Shown here one piece after another: positions 1 through 11,097 of a DNA stretch of 64,000 bases. How positions within the stretch are numbered: position 1 is the first letter of the stretch; each line of letters begins with the position of its first letter. The DNA is taken from assembly GCF_029962835.1 (NCBI RefSeq), contig NC_080590.1:63796001-63860000 (forward strand). The letters are read 5' to 3'. A model generated the notes under the pieces. It searched no databases and had not been told where the DNA came from. It saw nothing but the letters and a program-made list of their open reading frames with translations. Both the position numbers and the translations under genes were made by a program. The stretch comes from Magnolia sinica (Eukaryota; Streptophyta; Magnoliopsida; Magnoliales; Magnoliaceae).

Positions 1-440
1 TTATCGGTCAATTTCAAGAAGTTCGCGGTCAATTTCACGAAGTTCTCGGTCAATTTAATGAATTTATCGGTCAATTTCATGTGCTTCTCAGTTAATATCA
101 CTTAGTTCTTGGTCATTTTCATAAAGTTCTCGATCAATTTCTATAAAGTTCTCGGTCAATTTAGTGAATTTCCCAGTCAATTACATCGAGTTCTCAGTCA
201 AATTCAATGGCTTAGAACTCAATTTCACTCAGTTCTTAGTCATTTTCATTACGTTATCGGTCAATTTCACTTAGTTATCGGTCATTTTTATTAAGTTATT
301 GGTCAATTTGGTGGTCATTGAAATGCACCGAGAAGTCGGCCATATTGACCGAGAACTTCATGAACTCCTTGCAATTGATTGATTGAGAACTTGGAAAATT
401 TGATTGATAAGTCGGTCATATTTCACCTAGTATACTAGTG
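1..440. repeat. 21-bp tandem array, outer variant, left copy
   Basis: Degenerate head-to-tail array of a 21-bp unit, read on the + strand as roughly tcggtcaatttcacttagtt plus one base. It runs off the left edge of the window. From about 300 to 400 the orientation flips (gaccgagaacttcatgaa), giving a small foldback, and the repeat then fades. The monomer has the AACT(A/G)AGT variant that is also seen at 21300-22875, not the GAAGTGAGT variant of the arrays at 4851-9536. The array lies directly upstream of the mudrA-like gene and may belong to the end of that element. Confidence 0.85.
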
Positions 441-528
441 AATTTCCTAATACTTGGTCAATTCCACCTTATACATGTGAATATTAAACGAGTTATATCT
501 TATGTGTCATTGTGTTTGTTTTCAAAAA

Positions 529-2755
529 ATGGCTTCGTAAATCATCGTATGCTCTTATGGTGGGGAGTTACTAAGTGAAAACAATTGATACATGTACAAG
601 AGTAGAAAATCGAAAAGTATTGTTGTGGGCGTCGAGACTACATATGAGGAGCTTCTATCTAAAATGTATAGGATTGTGAAGAGTACACTAAAGGATTATG
701 ATATTAGGTTAAAAGTATTATACCCTTACTCAAACCAATCAATCCCTCCAACCAAAATTGAAGCGACGAAGATGTGAGAGTGTTCTTGGCAACACAGTTG
801 GAGCATTCGGATAAATATACCCCTTTAATCATTGAGACAATGCAGCGCATTAATGAGATAATACTCAAAGGCCCAATAGCTTATAGTGTGGGGTGTCGAA
901 CATGACTCCCTAGCAGTTGGAAGTTTAGGTGAGGAACATGGCGTGAAATATGAATATATGACATCACCTTCACAAGTTTCTCTAAGCAACACTCCACTAC
1001 TCGAGCCAGTTCAGACATCAAACTTCATGACTAGTCAGTGAGCTAGACAGGTGACCTTAACTTCAGAAGTGAATATAAGGCATCACCTTCATCTACAAGG
1101 GTAGATTTGCCTTCATCATCCAATGCCAAATTTGTACTAGGAAGTGACATTCCATCGCCCGAGCAGGCTCGAACATCAGACTTCATCATCGGCCAAGTTA
1201 TTGTGCCTTTCGAGGAAGCTGCATTCACCAATGTAGAGCTGTCACATTATTCATATTCATTGGATGAGCTAATTGATATCGCCATGGGCCAAACATTTAA
1301 GGACAAGAACTGGTGTCAGTATGTTTTGAGCCAATTTACAATTCGCAACAACTTTCATTACAGGGTTTTGTACTCGTCACCCAAGAAATTCACCGTGGTG
1401 TGTTTCGAAGATAAGTGTGAATGGAGGTTACACGCATCTAGGGTGAATGATGAGGGGATATTTAAGATAAGGACTTACACGTCCATATATGCATGTGGCA
1501 TGTCATGGATGAAGAGTGATCACCGGCAAGCAAGCAGTAAGTTAGCCAATGAACTGGTTGTTAGTCGCATTGAACAATGCCTAGGATTAAGGCCGATGGA
1601 CATTAACTTCGTAATGCAAGAGAAGTATAATATTCTTATTAGTTATAAGAAGGCATGGCGCATTAAGGAGATCGCAATCAATCGCGTAATAGGGTCTTAT
1701 GAAGACTCTTATAATGAACTCCCGATGTACTTGCATGAGTTGAGGAGGCGATCCGGGGATGGTGACTGCCATGCTTGTTAATCCACAGACGAGCAGGTTC
1801 GAGAGATGTTTTGTTGTGCTCGGACAATGCGTTACAAGTTTTCAAATATCTCGACGAAGGTTCTTAGCCATTGATGGCACGCATCTAAAAAGGTAAGTAA
1901 AAGGGTGTTTTATTCATTGCTATAGCCTTGGATGATGACAATCATATTTTTCCAGTCACTTTTGGTATCGGAGAATCAGAGAACAACAACAGTTGGAACT
2001 GGTTCCTTACCCACCTCAACTGTACATTAGGGGATCTACCTTGTCTTTTGATCATATTAGACTGACATAAAGGTCTAATGAAAGAAGTTCAGGTCTTACA
2101 AAATACAATCCATGGCTACTGCACCTACCATATATACCGAAATTTGGTGGACACGTTTAAAGACAAGTCGTTAGAAATCTACTATTAGCGAGCTGTAAAG
2201 ACTTGTAGGAAGGCTGAGTTCGAGAAGTTAATGCATGATATCGAACTTGCCAATCCCCCAGTCACGCATGACTAAGAGAAATAGGATATGAAAGGCAGAC
2301 ATCTTCGCACTTTTCAGGAAAAAGATTCAACTTGGTCACTACAAATATAGCTAAGTGCGTTAATGCTTTATTCAAAGGAGCACGAGAATACTCTGTGACT
2401 ATATTGATAGAGACGGTCATATTTAAAATTCAAGAAATATTCTATAAGTGAAGAGAATTTGCATCATCATTTGTAGGATCATTGACACCGTGGGCCAAGA
2501 AATAATTAAAGGATCTCATACCGAAGCCGTGAAATGTTTGTTGCCATGCAATTTCTCGCGATGAATACTATATTGTGGGAGACTACAACGATACTTTCAA
2601 GCTCAATGAGCTTTCCCATACATGTCGCGAGTTTGACATAAAAGGGTTCCCTTGTTTTCATGTTCTTTCAACATGTATAAACTATAATCTTCCTCATTAT
2701 TCATATTATTCCCCATTGTACACGATGAGAAATTACTAGATCACGTATGATGATT
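529..2755 (+). pseudogene. mudrA-like (MULE) transposase, N-terminal and catalytic part, broken
   Basis: Remnant of a Mutator-family transposase, the enzyme that cuts and moves MULE DNA. The ATG at 529 opens a frame with stops a few codons in; it then reads through YMYKSRKSKSIVVGVE and an N-terminal block with YDIRLKVLYPYSNQS. A frameshift near 768 moves the frame. The 1107-1781 segment holds the plant MuDR N-terminal domain (CEWRLHASRVN, then QASSKLANELVVSRI). Further on, FLAIDGTHLK near 1855-1890 is the start of the MULE catalytic domain with its first Asp; after another frameshift at about 1897 come IFPVTFGIGESENNNSW and a degraded second Asp site. Near 2600-2700 a SWIM zinc finger is recognisable (THTC-like start, then GFPCFHVLSTC). 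Many stops and frameshifts make it non-functional. It is cut at 2755 by a solo LTR and resumes at 4234. Family assignment is firm; exon or frame limits are approximate. Confidence 0.88.
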
Positions 2756-4233
2756 TGTTCACAACCCTAAGTGTAGGGTCGCGATGTAGTAATAACTTGG
2801 TAAGACCGATGTTGAATCCACAAGGACTAAACTTGTGTGTATTCTGAGAAGAATTAGAAGTAGAACTAGAAGAAGATGTAAATTTGAATTCTGAAATAAT
2901 TGAAAGTGATTGTGAATAAGGTTGATTAAAACTTATGAATTTAAAGGTGGGAACTAGGGTGGCAAGGATCCACTTGTAGCTATCAAGATGCCACCTTACT
3001 TGATTTAGGAGATGCAACTGGAATCAGAGTCCTATCTTATCCAGTTGGAAAAAGAGATTATTAAATCTCTGAACTTTTCATTAAACTAGCCTCAATAGAT
3101 GAAGATTTGGAAGGGATTCCATCACCCTACCATGCCCAGGAGATGATGGTGAACAATAAGATTTACCAATCTCACAATCTCAAATAAGAAAAGAAGATAT
3201 TTAAAGCTATCGCAATGTCTATTGTAATTTGAGTCACAACAAACCATAGAAAACTGAAAATATTCCTTAAAATCCTAGAAATCAGTGAAGTTCAACATAA
3301 ACGAGAATCAAAGCAAGATAAACGTCCCCATCATGCTATAAGCTTCACCTCTTAGCCCTAGCTAAGAGGTTTAGTTAACCATAGACATGATTAAACCAAA
3401 ATCTCTCAAACAAAACATGAAACAAACTAAGGAAGAATAAGAAAAACTCTTGAGGGCAGCTCTCCTCTCTTTTGATCCACTCCTTAAACCCTAGAAGATA
3501 CCTATGAATGTTCTAGGGATTCCTATCTATAGTTGTGAAGCTCTACCTTACACACCGACTTGGAATTTTCACAATTCGATTGGAAACTGCCTCAATTTAT
3601 GCATCCACATTACACATCGGTTAGACCGAAGTGACCTTCGGTCGAACCAAAGTCGAGACTAAGCTCGGACAGGATTCTGTTTCGTCAGTTGACTGATTTT
3701 AGTTGTAACGAGCATGGGTTCGGTTGGACCGAACTTAAGTTATCGGTTGGATCGAATTAATATTCAGTCGAACCAAATTAACTCCAAAATTCATCGTTCT
3801 TCGCTGGAGCTTTTTGTGCCTTTATGGTCGCACCGAATCCTCCCTTTGATCGGACTGAATTGTCTATCGGTCGAACCAAATTAGCTTTCGAATTTCATGT
3901 TTGGTTGCTGGACTGTTTTGGGCGAGTTTGGTCAAATCGAATTGTTTATTTTCCTATCGCAGATTCTATATTCTTTAAGGTCCTTTCTTCATCATTTGTA
4001 CTTGGTTTCCTTGGATATTTGGCATGTGAATTCTTTATTCTTGGTCTCCTAAGATCCATCATTTGCCTTAGTGATTCTTGAGCATTAAATTCATGCTTTT
4101 AGCATTCGTTTCAATCCAAGTCCTCAGATTCACCTCGCAACACAAACATGTATAAAATAAACTATTAAGCATTATCATGTTCATGAAACCAAGATATAAA
4201 TAGGGGAGAATATGCAATATTTGACACTTAACA
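2756..4233 (-). mobile_element. Solo LTR, Gypsy-like family X, copy A
   Basis: Starts TGTTCACAACC and ends TTAACA, with near-matching 5-bp flanks tgatt (2751-2755) and cgatt (4234-4238), as expected for an LTR with a mutated target duplication. No primer site, polypurine tract or coding interior is attached, so it is a solo LTR. Orientation is inferred from copy C (44558-56035), where the same end is followed by a tRNA-Asp-like primer site on the - strand. It contains clustered words of the form CGGTTGGACCGAA and CGGTCGAACCAAA between 3605 and 3945. It interrupts the mudrA reading frame between the SWIM finger and the zinc knuckle. The short open frames inside it are not genes. Confidence 0.8.
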
Positions 4234-4450
4234 CGATTCCGTGCATCTAGCATGTGACAAGAGCCAATGGAAAATATCACTTGAATTCAGGGAATATTGT
4301 GCGAGAATTAAGCCCCCATGACAAAGGAGGTCAGCTGGAAGATCGAAAAAGGCAAGAATTCTTTCTCATGGAGAGGAATGAAAAATGGTAAAATGCGGAA
4401 GACGCAAACAAATAGGGCATAATCGTCGAAGTTGCAAGTTTCTGATACCT
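4234..4450 (+). pseudogene. mudrA-like transposase, C-terminal zinc-knuckle fragment
   Basis: Continuation of the transposase after the solo LTR. In frame fragments read GRSKKARILSHGEE, followed by CGRRKQIGHNRRSCK. This is the CCHC zinc knuckle that closes many plant MuDRA-type transposases, here with its second Cys lost. Stops occur before and inside it. Its position right after the LTR shows that the LTR landed inside a once continuous transposase gene. No further coding sequence is seen after about 4450. Confidence 0.8.
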
Positions 4451-4850
4451 CTGGCATAATGTAATTTGTAATGCATTTTTTGTAATGTGACAGTGAATGA
4501 TATAAATCGAAGATGTTTGTTACATTTTTTGAAATTGCGGGTTTACTACTATGATTCAGACTTTGAAAGAATAAATAATAATCATGAAAAGGAATACTGA
4601 CCCTGAGTATGATTGAAATGAATACGGTCAGTTCACTCAGTTATCAGTCAGCTCATGTACAATTTATACGCCTTTTCCATATCCATCACAACTCCCAATT
4701 GGCTTAATACATGATTGCCATGATTTCACAGTTAATTAGCATGAGTTATCGATAAAGTGTAAACCTCCATTTTGAGCAGTCTCAATTTAATTACCAAAAC
4801 AGTAAAGTGATTTGCTAACATCAATGAAAGAGTCTATTATACCGTTATCA
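4451..4850. other. Non-coding, 3' flank of mudrA
   Basis: AT-rich sequence without recognisable coding or repeat structure. It connects the end of the transposase remnant with the start of the 21-bp array. No terminal inverted repeat could be recognised by eye. Confidence 0.5.
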
Positions 4851-5540
4851 GTGAATTTCACTAAGTTATTGGTGAATTTCACTCATATATCAACCAATCT
4901 TCGCGGCCAATTTCACTCACTTCGAGGTCAATTTCGCTTACTTCCCGGTCAATTTCACTCACTTCGAGGTCAATTTTCCTAACTCTTAGTCAATTCACTT
5001 ACTTCGCGGTCAATTTTTCTAACTTCTCGGTCAAGTTCACTCACTTCGCGATCAAATTTACTCACTTCGTGGTCAACTTCACTCACTTCGCGGTCAATTT
5101 CACTCACTTTAGGGTGAATTTCAGTCACTTCGCGGTGAACTACACTCACTTCACGGTGAATTTCAATCACTTCGTGGTCAATTTCACTCACTTGGCGGTC
5201 AATTTCACTCAGTGCGTGGTGAACTTCACTCACTTTGCGGCCAATTTCACTCACTTTACAGTCAATTTCAATTGCTTCGCAGTCAATTTAATCACTTCGC
5301 GGTCAATTTCACCCACTCGCAGTGAATTTCACTCACTTCGCGATCAATTTTCCTAACTTCTCGGTCAAGTTCACTCACTTCACTGTAAATTTCAATCACT
5401 TCGCGACTAATTTCACTTACTTCGCGGTCAATTTCACTTCATTCGTGGTCAATTTCATTCACTTCACGGTCAATTTTACTTCATTCGCGGTCAATTTCAC
5501 TCACTTCGCGGTGAATTTCACTAACTTTGCGGTCAAGAGA
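4851..5540 (+). repeat. 21-bp tandem array, inner variant, left arm
   Basis: About 30 head-to-tail units of a 21-bp monomer, on the + strand close to cggtcaatttcactcacttc plus g. Units are diverged at scattered positions but the 21-bp phase holds over most of the block. The monomer carries the ACTCACTTCG variant. The array at 7985-9536 is the same variant in opposite orientation, so the two form a long inverted pair around the gene at 5829-7114. Because 21 is a multiple of three and the unit lacks stops in several frames, long spurious open frames occur on both strands. Confidence 0.92.
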
Positions 5541-5828
5541 TCATTCACGACCAATCATTATAAAAACATAAGGCACTCATGCAATTTAGACAACCCAAAA
5601 ACATTTTCATTATAGCAAAAAAAACATTTAATACATGGGTCGCCACATCACTTGCAAACAGTTAAGGAAATTGCGAGTTGCTTACAAAAGAGAATACTAC
5701 GTCCTAACTAATATATGTCTTAACTATTACAGGTTAGAAAAAGGAAAATAAGTCTAACTACTTCAAGCAAACATACGAGTGACTATCAATTAAATAGTAG
5801 GCCCCTCTTCCATATCCATCACAACTCC
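5541..5828. other. Non-coding spacer
   Basis: Short spacer between the left array and the 3' end of the - strand pseudogene. No feature recognised apart from decaying array-like words (ttcacgacca). Confidence 0.5.
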
Positions 5829-7114
5829 CTATTGGTCGTCCGAGTTCGGCGAGGGACGGGGTGCTCTCACCTTTTGCACACAGCACAACACCGCCTTTAG
5901 CGTGCAGTACATATTTCGCATCTTGCACTTCAGGTAGTGTTGATCCTTCTTACTCTCAGCCATACTAGCATTGAGCACTCCTAAATGCTCCACTACGCCC
6001 AGAGGTGCAATTAGCACCTCTTCACCTCCCTGGAATGGAGCTCCCGTCTCATATGCATCCTCACCCTCTTTGTCTTCAGCTTGATCTTCTTCATCATCCT
6101 TTTCTTCTTCTTCATCTATCTCGTCCCCAAATTCTTCCAACCGTTGCTTATCTTGCTTGGGGCCACATTGCATGTGGTTTAATGTGTCTTCGGTTATCAC
6201 CCTTTCTGGCTTAACGGGGCCGCTAGATCCCTTGAACCCACACTGTCGGGCATCTTGCAAATCAGGCGGCCAAATGGGAGGCCCAATTTGCCTCTTTTTG
6301 ACTTGATGACCTTCACTATCTGGTAAAGGACTATTGAGGGCAGGCACGCATCCTCCCCATGCCCTACTTGGTACATTATCTTTGCCATGTAGATGGAAAT
6401 CTCCGTATGGTTTCCCCACCTCGGATATACATTGTATGTGAAAATGTAGTGCAGCAATCGGTAAATTGGTATCATGCTTGAGTTTCGTATACTACTATTT
6501 CTCCTCCACTCAATGAGTTCGCCGCACAAGCTCATGCTAAGCTCATCCATGTGCTGCCACGTATTCAAGTCCTTAGTGGTAATATGGACTGTTCCCCATG
6601 GCACATCAAGTATCTGTGTGATGATGGCTCTTACGTTGATGTGCACTACTCGATCTCTTTATGAAGTGTCAAATCCCCAAGGATCGAGCTTTGGACTACA
6701 TATTCGAGAGTAGAAGGACCTTACATCCTACGCATTGGTCTGATAGTTGCCTTCAGAAGCAGGTCCCCAACCGGCGTGCAGGAGTTGATCCAACATGTCG
6801 TTCTCATCAAACAGATTGTCCCCCACCATGACTTTGAAGACAACTTTTCGACCCCAATATCGACTCGCATCCAAAGGCCCCGCATCCCGATCATTAGCCC
6901 TTTTCGTCCTTCTTTCACGACGTGGTGGTGAAGGGCTCGCTGCATTGTCATTGGCCATCCTGACACTTCTTCGAATACATGGTGATGAAGGGCTCGCTTC
7001 ATTGTCAGTGGCCCTCCTCACCCTTCTTTCAGTCTGTGGTGATGAAGGGCTCGCTTCATTGTCATTGTCCATCCCCGACCTTGTTCCACGACTCACCGCT
7101 CTCTTCTTCCCCAT
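5829..7114 (-). pseudogene. Putative plant transposon protein (Transposase_32-like), broken
   Basis: Reads on the - strand from an ATG at 7114. The first about 60 residues are a basic, Ser-Pro-rich tail with three near-identical 19-residue repeats (DNEASPSSP...RRVRRA type), a plausible nuclear-localisation or DNA-contact segment. Then RYWGRKVVFKVMVGDNL and GWGPASEG precede an in-frame TAG at about 6728 and a TAA at about 6650; both lie in one continuous frame. The core IYRLLHYIFTYNVYPRWGNH, then GHGEDACLPSIVLYQIVKV and KLGLPFGRLICKM match what I know of the putative plant transposon protein domain found in several plant elements. A frameshift around 6200-6300 leads to an acidic tail with a run of Glu/Asp (EIDEEEEKDDEEDQAED). 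Function of the family is not established. It lies between inverted 21-bp arrays. Confidence 0.65.
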
Positions 7115-7189
7115 TAGAGAAAGAACACGGGGATGGAAAATAATGAAGAAAAGATTACAATAAATCCCATTTCAATGAAACTATAGATT

Positions 7190-7690
7190 TTGTTAGGAAA
7201 TGAGAATTCGAATTGGGTAGGATGGTTATTTGGAGGATTTGGGTTTTGGAAAGAGTGGTTTGGAAGAAGAAGTAGGATTTTAGAAAGAAGGGTTTGGAAG
7301 AAGAAGTTGTGTTGTGAAAGAAGGGTTTGGAAGCAGAAAATGGGTTTTTGAAAGAAGGGTTTGGAATAAGAAGATGTGTTTTAGAAAGAGGGGTTTGGAA
7401 GAAGGAGATGGGTTGTGAAAGAAGAAGGTGGGTTATGAAAGAAGAAAATGGGTTGTGAAAGAAGAAGAAAGAGGGGTTTGGAGGAAGAAAGAGGGTTTTA
7501 GAAAGAAGGGTTTGGAAGAAAATGGGTTGTGAAAGAAGTGCTTGGAAGAAGGGATATGTTGTGAAAGAAGAAACTAGGTTGTGAAAGAGGGGTTTGGAGG
7601 AAGAGAGAGGGTTTTAGAAAAAAGGGTTTGGAAGATAGGTTGGAAGAGGGGTTTGTGAAAGAATGGTGTTAGAATATGTGGAAGAGGAGT
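7190..7690 (+). repeat. Purine-rich minisatellite upstream of the 5829-7114 gene
   Basis: Irregular tandem copies of a unit around 30-40 bp based on gaaagaagggtttggaagaa with gatgggttgtg or gggttttag inserts. The + strand is nearly all purine plus T; the - strand, which is the coding strand of the neighbouring pseudogene, is pyrimidine-rich. It begins about 75 bp before that gene's ATG, so it occupies the 5' leader or promoter region. Confidence 0.8.
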
Positions 7691-7984
7691 TTAAGTATGA
7701 TTCAGATGGGACCCAACCCAAAATTATAAGTGTAGTGATCTAGGGGCAGCGGCACTATCGCCGACCCTTGGCCTGATGCATGGAATCCTAACATGGAATT
7801 CTCTCTCTCACTCACATGGTCTCCTCGATTCGCATGAAATCCTCTTATCTTCGATTCGCATATGAGCATGTTGATCTGCGATCGCTAATTAAATTCATCA
7901 GTCATTGAATTAGGTGAATTATGTTGATTCGACATCGCTACATTAGTTGACAAAACAACTAAGGTTGTCCCTACGCACTTGTTG
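7691..7984. other. Non-coding spacer
   Basis: No coding or repeat structure recognised. It joins the purine-rich minisatellite to the right inner array. Confidence 0.4.
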
Positions 7985-9536
7985 AGTGAATGAGAACATA
8001 GTGAAATTCACCGATACGTGAGTGAAATTGACCGTGGAGTGAGTGAAATTGATCACAAAGTGATTGAAATTGACTACGAATGAAGTGAAATTCAGAGAAT
8101 AGATTTCCAATTCTGACCCCCTTTTGGCCGTTCCATGGTTGAGGTGGATCAGAACATGGCCCAATATGAAGCAGAGATGATCTAGACCATCAGAATTTTA
8201 AATGGATGTATCTCATAAACCAAAATGAGTTGTCGGACATACCACATATGATTTTGGGGTAGGACAGGCTAATTTAGTGACACAACATGTTATGTCGGGT
8301 TGCGCATGCCAAATTCATGAGCTGTCTGAAATTAGCCGCTTCTTAAGTGAAATTGACCGCAAAGTGAGTGAAGGTCACCGTGAACTGAGTGAAATTCACC
8401 GCGAAGTGGGTGAAGTTCATACCGAAGTGAGTGAAATTCACCACGAAGTGAGTGAAGTTCACAGAGAAGTGACTGAAATTCACCGCAAAGTGAGTGAAGT
8501 TCACCACGAAGTGATTGAAATCGGCCACAAAGTGAGTGAAATTGACCACGATTGAAATTAACCGTGAAGTGAGTGAACTTGACTGAGAAGTGAGTGAAGT
8601 TCACCGTAAAGTGAGTGAAGTTCACCTTGAAGTGAGAGAAATTGACCGCGAAGTGATTGAAATTGACCACAAAGTGAGTGAACTTGACCGAGAAGTGAGT
8701 GAAGTTCACCGCGAAGTGAGTGAAATTGACTGCGAAGTGTGTGAAATTCACCACAAAGTGAGTGAAATTGACCACAAAGTGAGTGAAGTTCATCGCGAAG
8801 TGAGAGAAATTGACCGCGAAGTGAGTGAAGTTCATCGTGAAGTGAGTGAAATTGACCGTGAAATGAGTGAACTTGACCGAGAAGTGAGTGAAGTTGACTG
8901 CGAAGTGAGTAAAATTGACCGTGAAGTGAGTGAAATTGATTGCGAAGAGAGTGAAGTTCATCGCGAGTGAGAAAAACTGACTACAAAGTGAGTGAAGTTC
9001 ACCGCGAAGTGAGTGAAATTGACCGCGAAGTGAGTGAAATTCACAGCGAAGTTAGTGAAACTAATCGCGAAGTGAGTGAAATTGACCGTGATGTGATTTA
9101 AATTGATCGCAAAGTGAGTGAAGTTCATCCGGAACTGAGTAAAATTGACCGTGAAGTGAGTGAAATTGACCGCAAAGTAAGTGAAGTTCACCGCAAAGTG
9201 ATTAAAATTCGCCACCATGTGAGTGAAATTGACCATGAAGTGAGTGAAATTGACCACGAAGTGAGTGAATTTCACCGCGAAGTGAGAGAAATTGACCGCG
9301 AAGTGAGTGAAGTTCACCGCGAAGTGAGAGAAATTGACCGTGAAGTGAGTGAAATTCACCACGAAGTGAGTGAAATTAATCGCGAAGTAAGTGAACTTAA
9401 CTAAGAAGTGAGTGAAGTTCACCGCCAAGTGAGTGAAGTTCACCATGAAGTGAGTAAAATTGACCGTGAAGTGAGTGAAATTGACTGCGAAGTGAGTGAA
9501 GTTCACCTCGAACTGAGTGAAATTGACCAATACCAA
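7985..9536 (-). repeat. 21-bp tandem array, inner variant, right arm
   Basis: Array of the 21-bp unit in the orientation gtgagtgaaattgaccgcga plus a. A short outlying block (7985-8100) is separated by about 230 bp of unrelated sequence from the main block (8336-9536), which holds roughly 55 units in almost unbroken phase. Variants alternate between gaaattgaccgc, gaagttcaccgc and gaacttgaccga, with local higher-order patterns of two or three units. The orientation is opposite to that of 4851-5540. Translated, it gives heptads such as VSEIDRE on one strand and VNFTHFA on the other; I regard these as by-products of the period, not as proteins. Confidence 0.93.
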
Positions 9537-9789
9537 TTCACAAACAAATCACCATTCACGATGAAATCACTATTCATAAATAAATGAATTAACTATTCAT
9601 AAGCATGTCTTCATTCACCATGAATTTTATACAAGACATCATTCACAACAAATTATAACATTTCGCAAAATTTCCCCATTCCTCTCATGCCTAAGACAAA
9701 TGTCATCTATCGTGGATACTTAAACAATCATAGGATATTGAATTCCTAAAAATGGGAGTGAATTTTTACAAGTCTGTTCCTAATAAAAT
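9537..9789. other. Non-coding spacer with attcac words
   Basis: AT-rich, with repeated short words (attcac, cattcac) that look like array decay. It lies at the 3' end of the Ulp1 gene; no terminator or poly(A) signal could be assigned with confidence. Confidence 0.4.
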
Positions 9790-10637
9790 TCGATCGCTGC
9801 ACAGAATGTCAATATTTCATGAAAAATATGCTACAATCATATCCGTTCATCTACTTCAATGTGAAAATGTCTTTTCTGACGGTCTAATCATTCCCATCCT
9901 ACGCAAATGTATCTCCTGTGGCATGGAATATAATTGGCAATCCCTCCATCAGCTCGATCTGTTCCTTGTATCGACTGACTGCCCTCGAATATAAACTATC
10001 AAGAAGAAAAATTTCTCATTTTTCAGGGTGGATGACCATTAAGAACCAATGACTGTTGTCGTGGTTCAAGGGTATGTATGCCTGTCCATGTTTAACAAAA
10101 TAAGATATCATTAAAGAAATGATAGAAATGGGTACACCCAACGTTGATAAGTTGTAATGACAACATTACCCATTCATACTGCCACATGGCCTTGGCCCAT
10201 TCTCGATGTTTAACAATTCCAGTCACACCGACCTTATCGACTTATAATGCTTTTTGCTCTGAGTTGTTGCCTATGTCCCGATACATTCTCAATATCGACA
10301 TATTCAACTGGAGACATGGTTATTATAAATAGAACAAAAAATTAGAACAAATCTCATATAAACACAAAACAGAGTAACCATAATCCAATTTAAACATTTA
10401 CCAAAAAATATGTGGGGGAGAACTTGCAATCCTGAGTATACAACGTTGAAAGTGAATAATGCCTTCTCACCAGGAATTCAACGTATTTGTCAATAGCCTA
10501 ATCAATAAAATTTAATGATTAAGCTCACAGCTAATATAAGAGCTAAATACACATCCATATATGTATGTGAATTACTTACATCGCTATCAACCTATGCATC
10601 TTTTGCCCATATGGATTTGAACCAAATATATGTCGTC
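9790..10637 (-). pseudogene. Ulp1-like cysteine protease domain (3' half of split gene)
   Basis: C-terminal half of a SUMO-protease-like (peptidase C48) gene as found in plant MULEs. On the - strand, the exon cut by SIRE1 ends at 10580 with a good donor (gat|gtaagt). A probable exon at 10402-10497 reads AIDKYVEFLVRRHYSLST; another lies within about 10141-10309 (HREWAKAMWQYEWV). The last exon starts at 10081 after acceptor catggacag and gives AYIPLNHDNSHWFLMVIHP, with the catalytic His of the HW pair. It is followed by IFLLDSLYSRAV with the Asp, and near 9815-9845 by NGYDCSIFFMKY with the catalytic Cys. All three catalytic positions are therefore present, but in-frame stops (after HPEK and after FMKY) and a frame change before the Cys block show that it is dead. 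The 5' half lies at 19148-21204 beyond the copia element. Confidence 0.85.
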
Positions 10638-10642
10638 GTCTC
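10638..10642. repeat. Target-site duplication of SIRE1, left (gtctc)
   Basis: Five bases gtctc immediately before the 5' LTR. The same five bases follow the 3' LTR at 19143-19147. A perfect 5-bp duplication shows that the whole 8.5-kb element is one insertion in the Ulp1 gene. Confidence 0.95.
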
Positions 10643-11097
10643 TGTAAGTGCTATGGTTTTATGATCCTTTAGTTGTCAAATTTTGTGGTGCCAAAACCTC
10701 AATCTATGTCTTGTGCAGCTCATTGTTATATATGTTCAAGACATTGCATCATCTCTTTAAAAAATTTTTTGCCTCAAGTCAAGACCGAAGATCTACTTCA
10801 TTTCATTTCAAGAAATACAAGTTCAAACTACAACGAAAAAAATGATCTTGTTCAAGACTCAGGTTTGTGTATAACTCAAGATGAAGTGTAATTCAAGCTC
10901 TAAAAGATCTCAAGTTCTATGCTATATCATGTAAAGAGATCTCAAGCTTCACAATCTTCAAAGGTCAACTATCATATGAAGAAAATGAAGTCTCGATGTT
11001 CATATCTCACTTTCAAGGTATGATTGACCTTAGATTGACCTTATGGTAGGTTATTTTATATACATAATTCAAATTGAATTACTTTACATGTATTTGG

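Larger units (their letters stand above)
4851..9536 (-). mobile_element. Candidate 4.7-kb element with inverted 21-bp array ends
   Basis: Inferred unit: left array (cggtcaatttcactcact orientation), a - strand transposon-protein pseudogene, a purine-rich minisatellite, and a right array in reverse orientation. Inner arrays share a monomer variant that differs from the outer arrays. The symmetry and the position between the mudrA remnant and the Ulp1 gene suggest a separate element that was inserted into or captured by a larger MULE. No target duplication could be defined because the ends lie in repeats, so the exact limits are uncertain. Confidence 0.45.

Noticed and set aside
8332..9536. Long open frames on both strands over the 21-bp arrays (up to 209 codons)
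   Set aside because: They follow from a 21-bp period without stops and occur on both strands at once; no domain, start context or codon bias supports a protein.
4851..9536. CRISPR-like array
   Set aside because: Units are contiguous without unique spacers, and the sequence is plant nuclear DNA.
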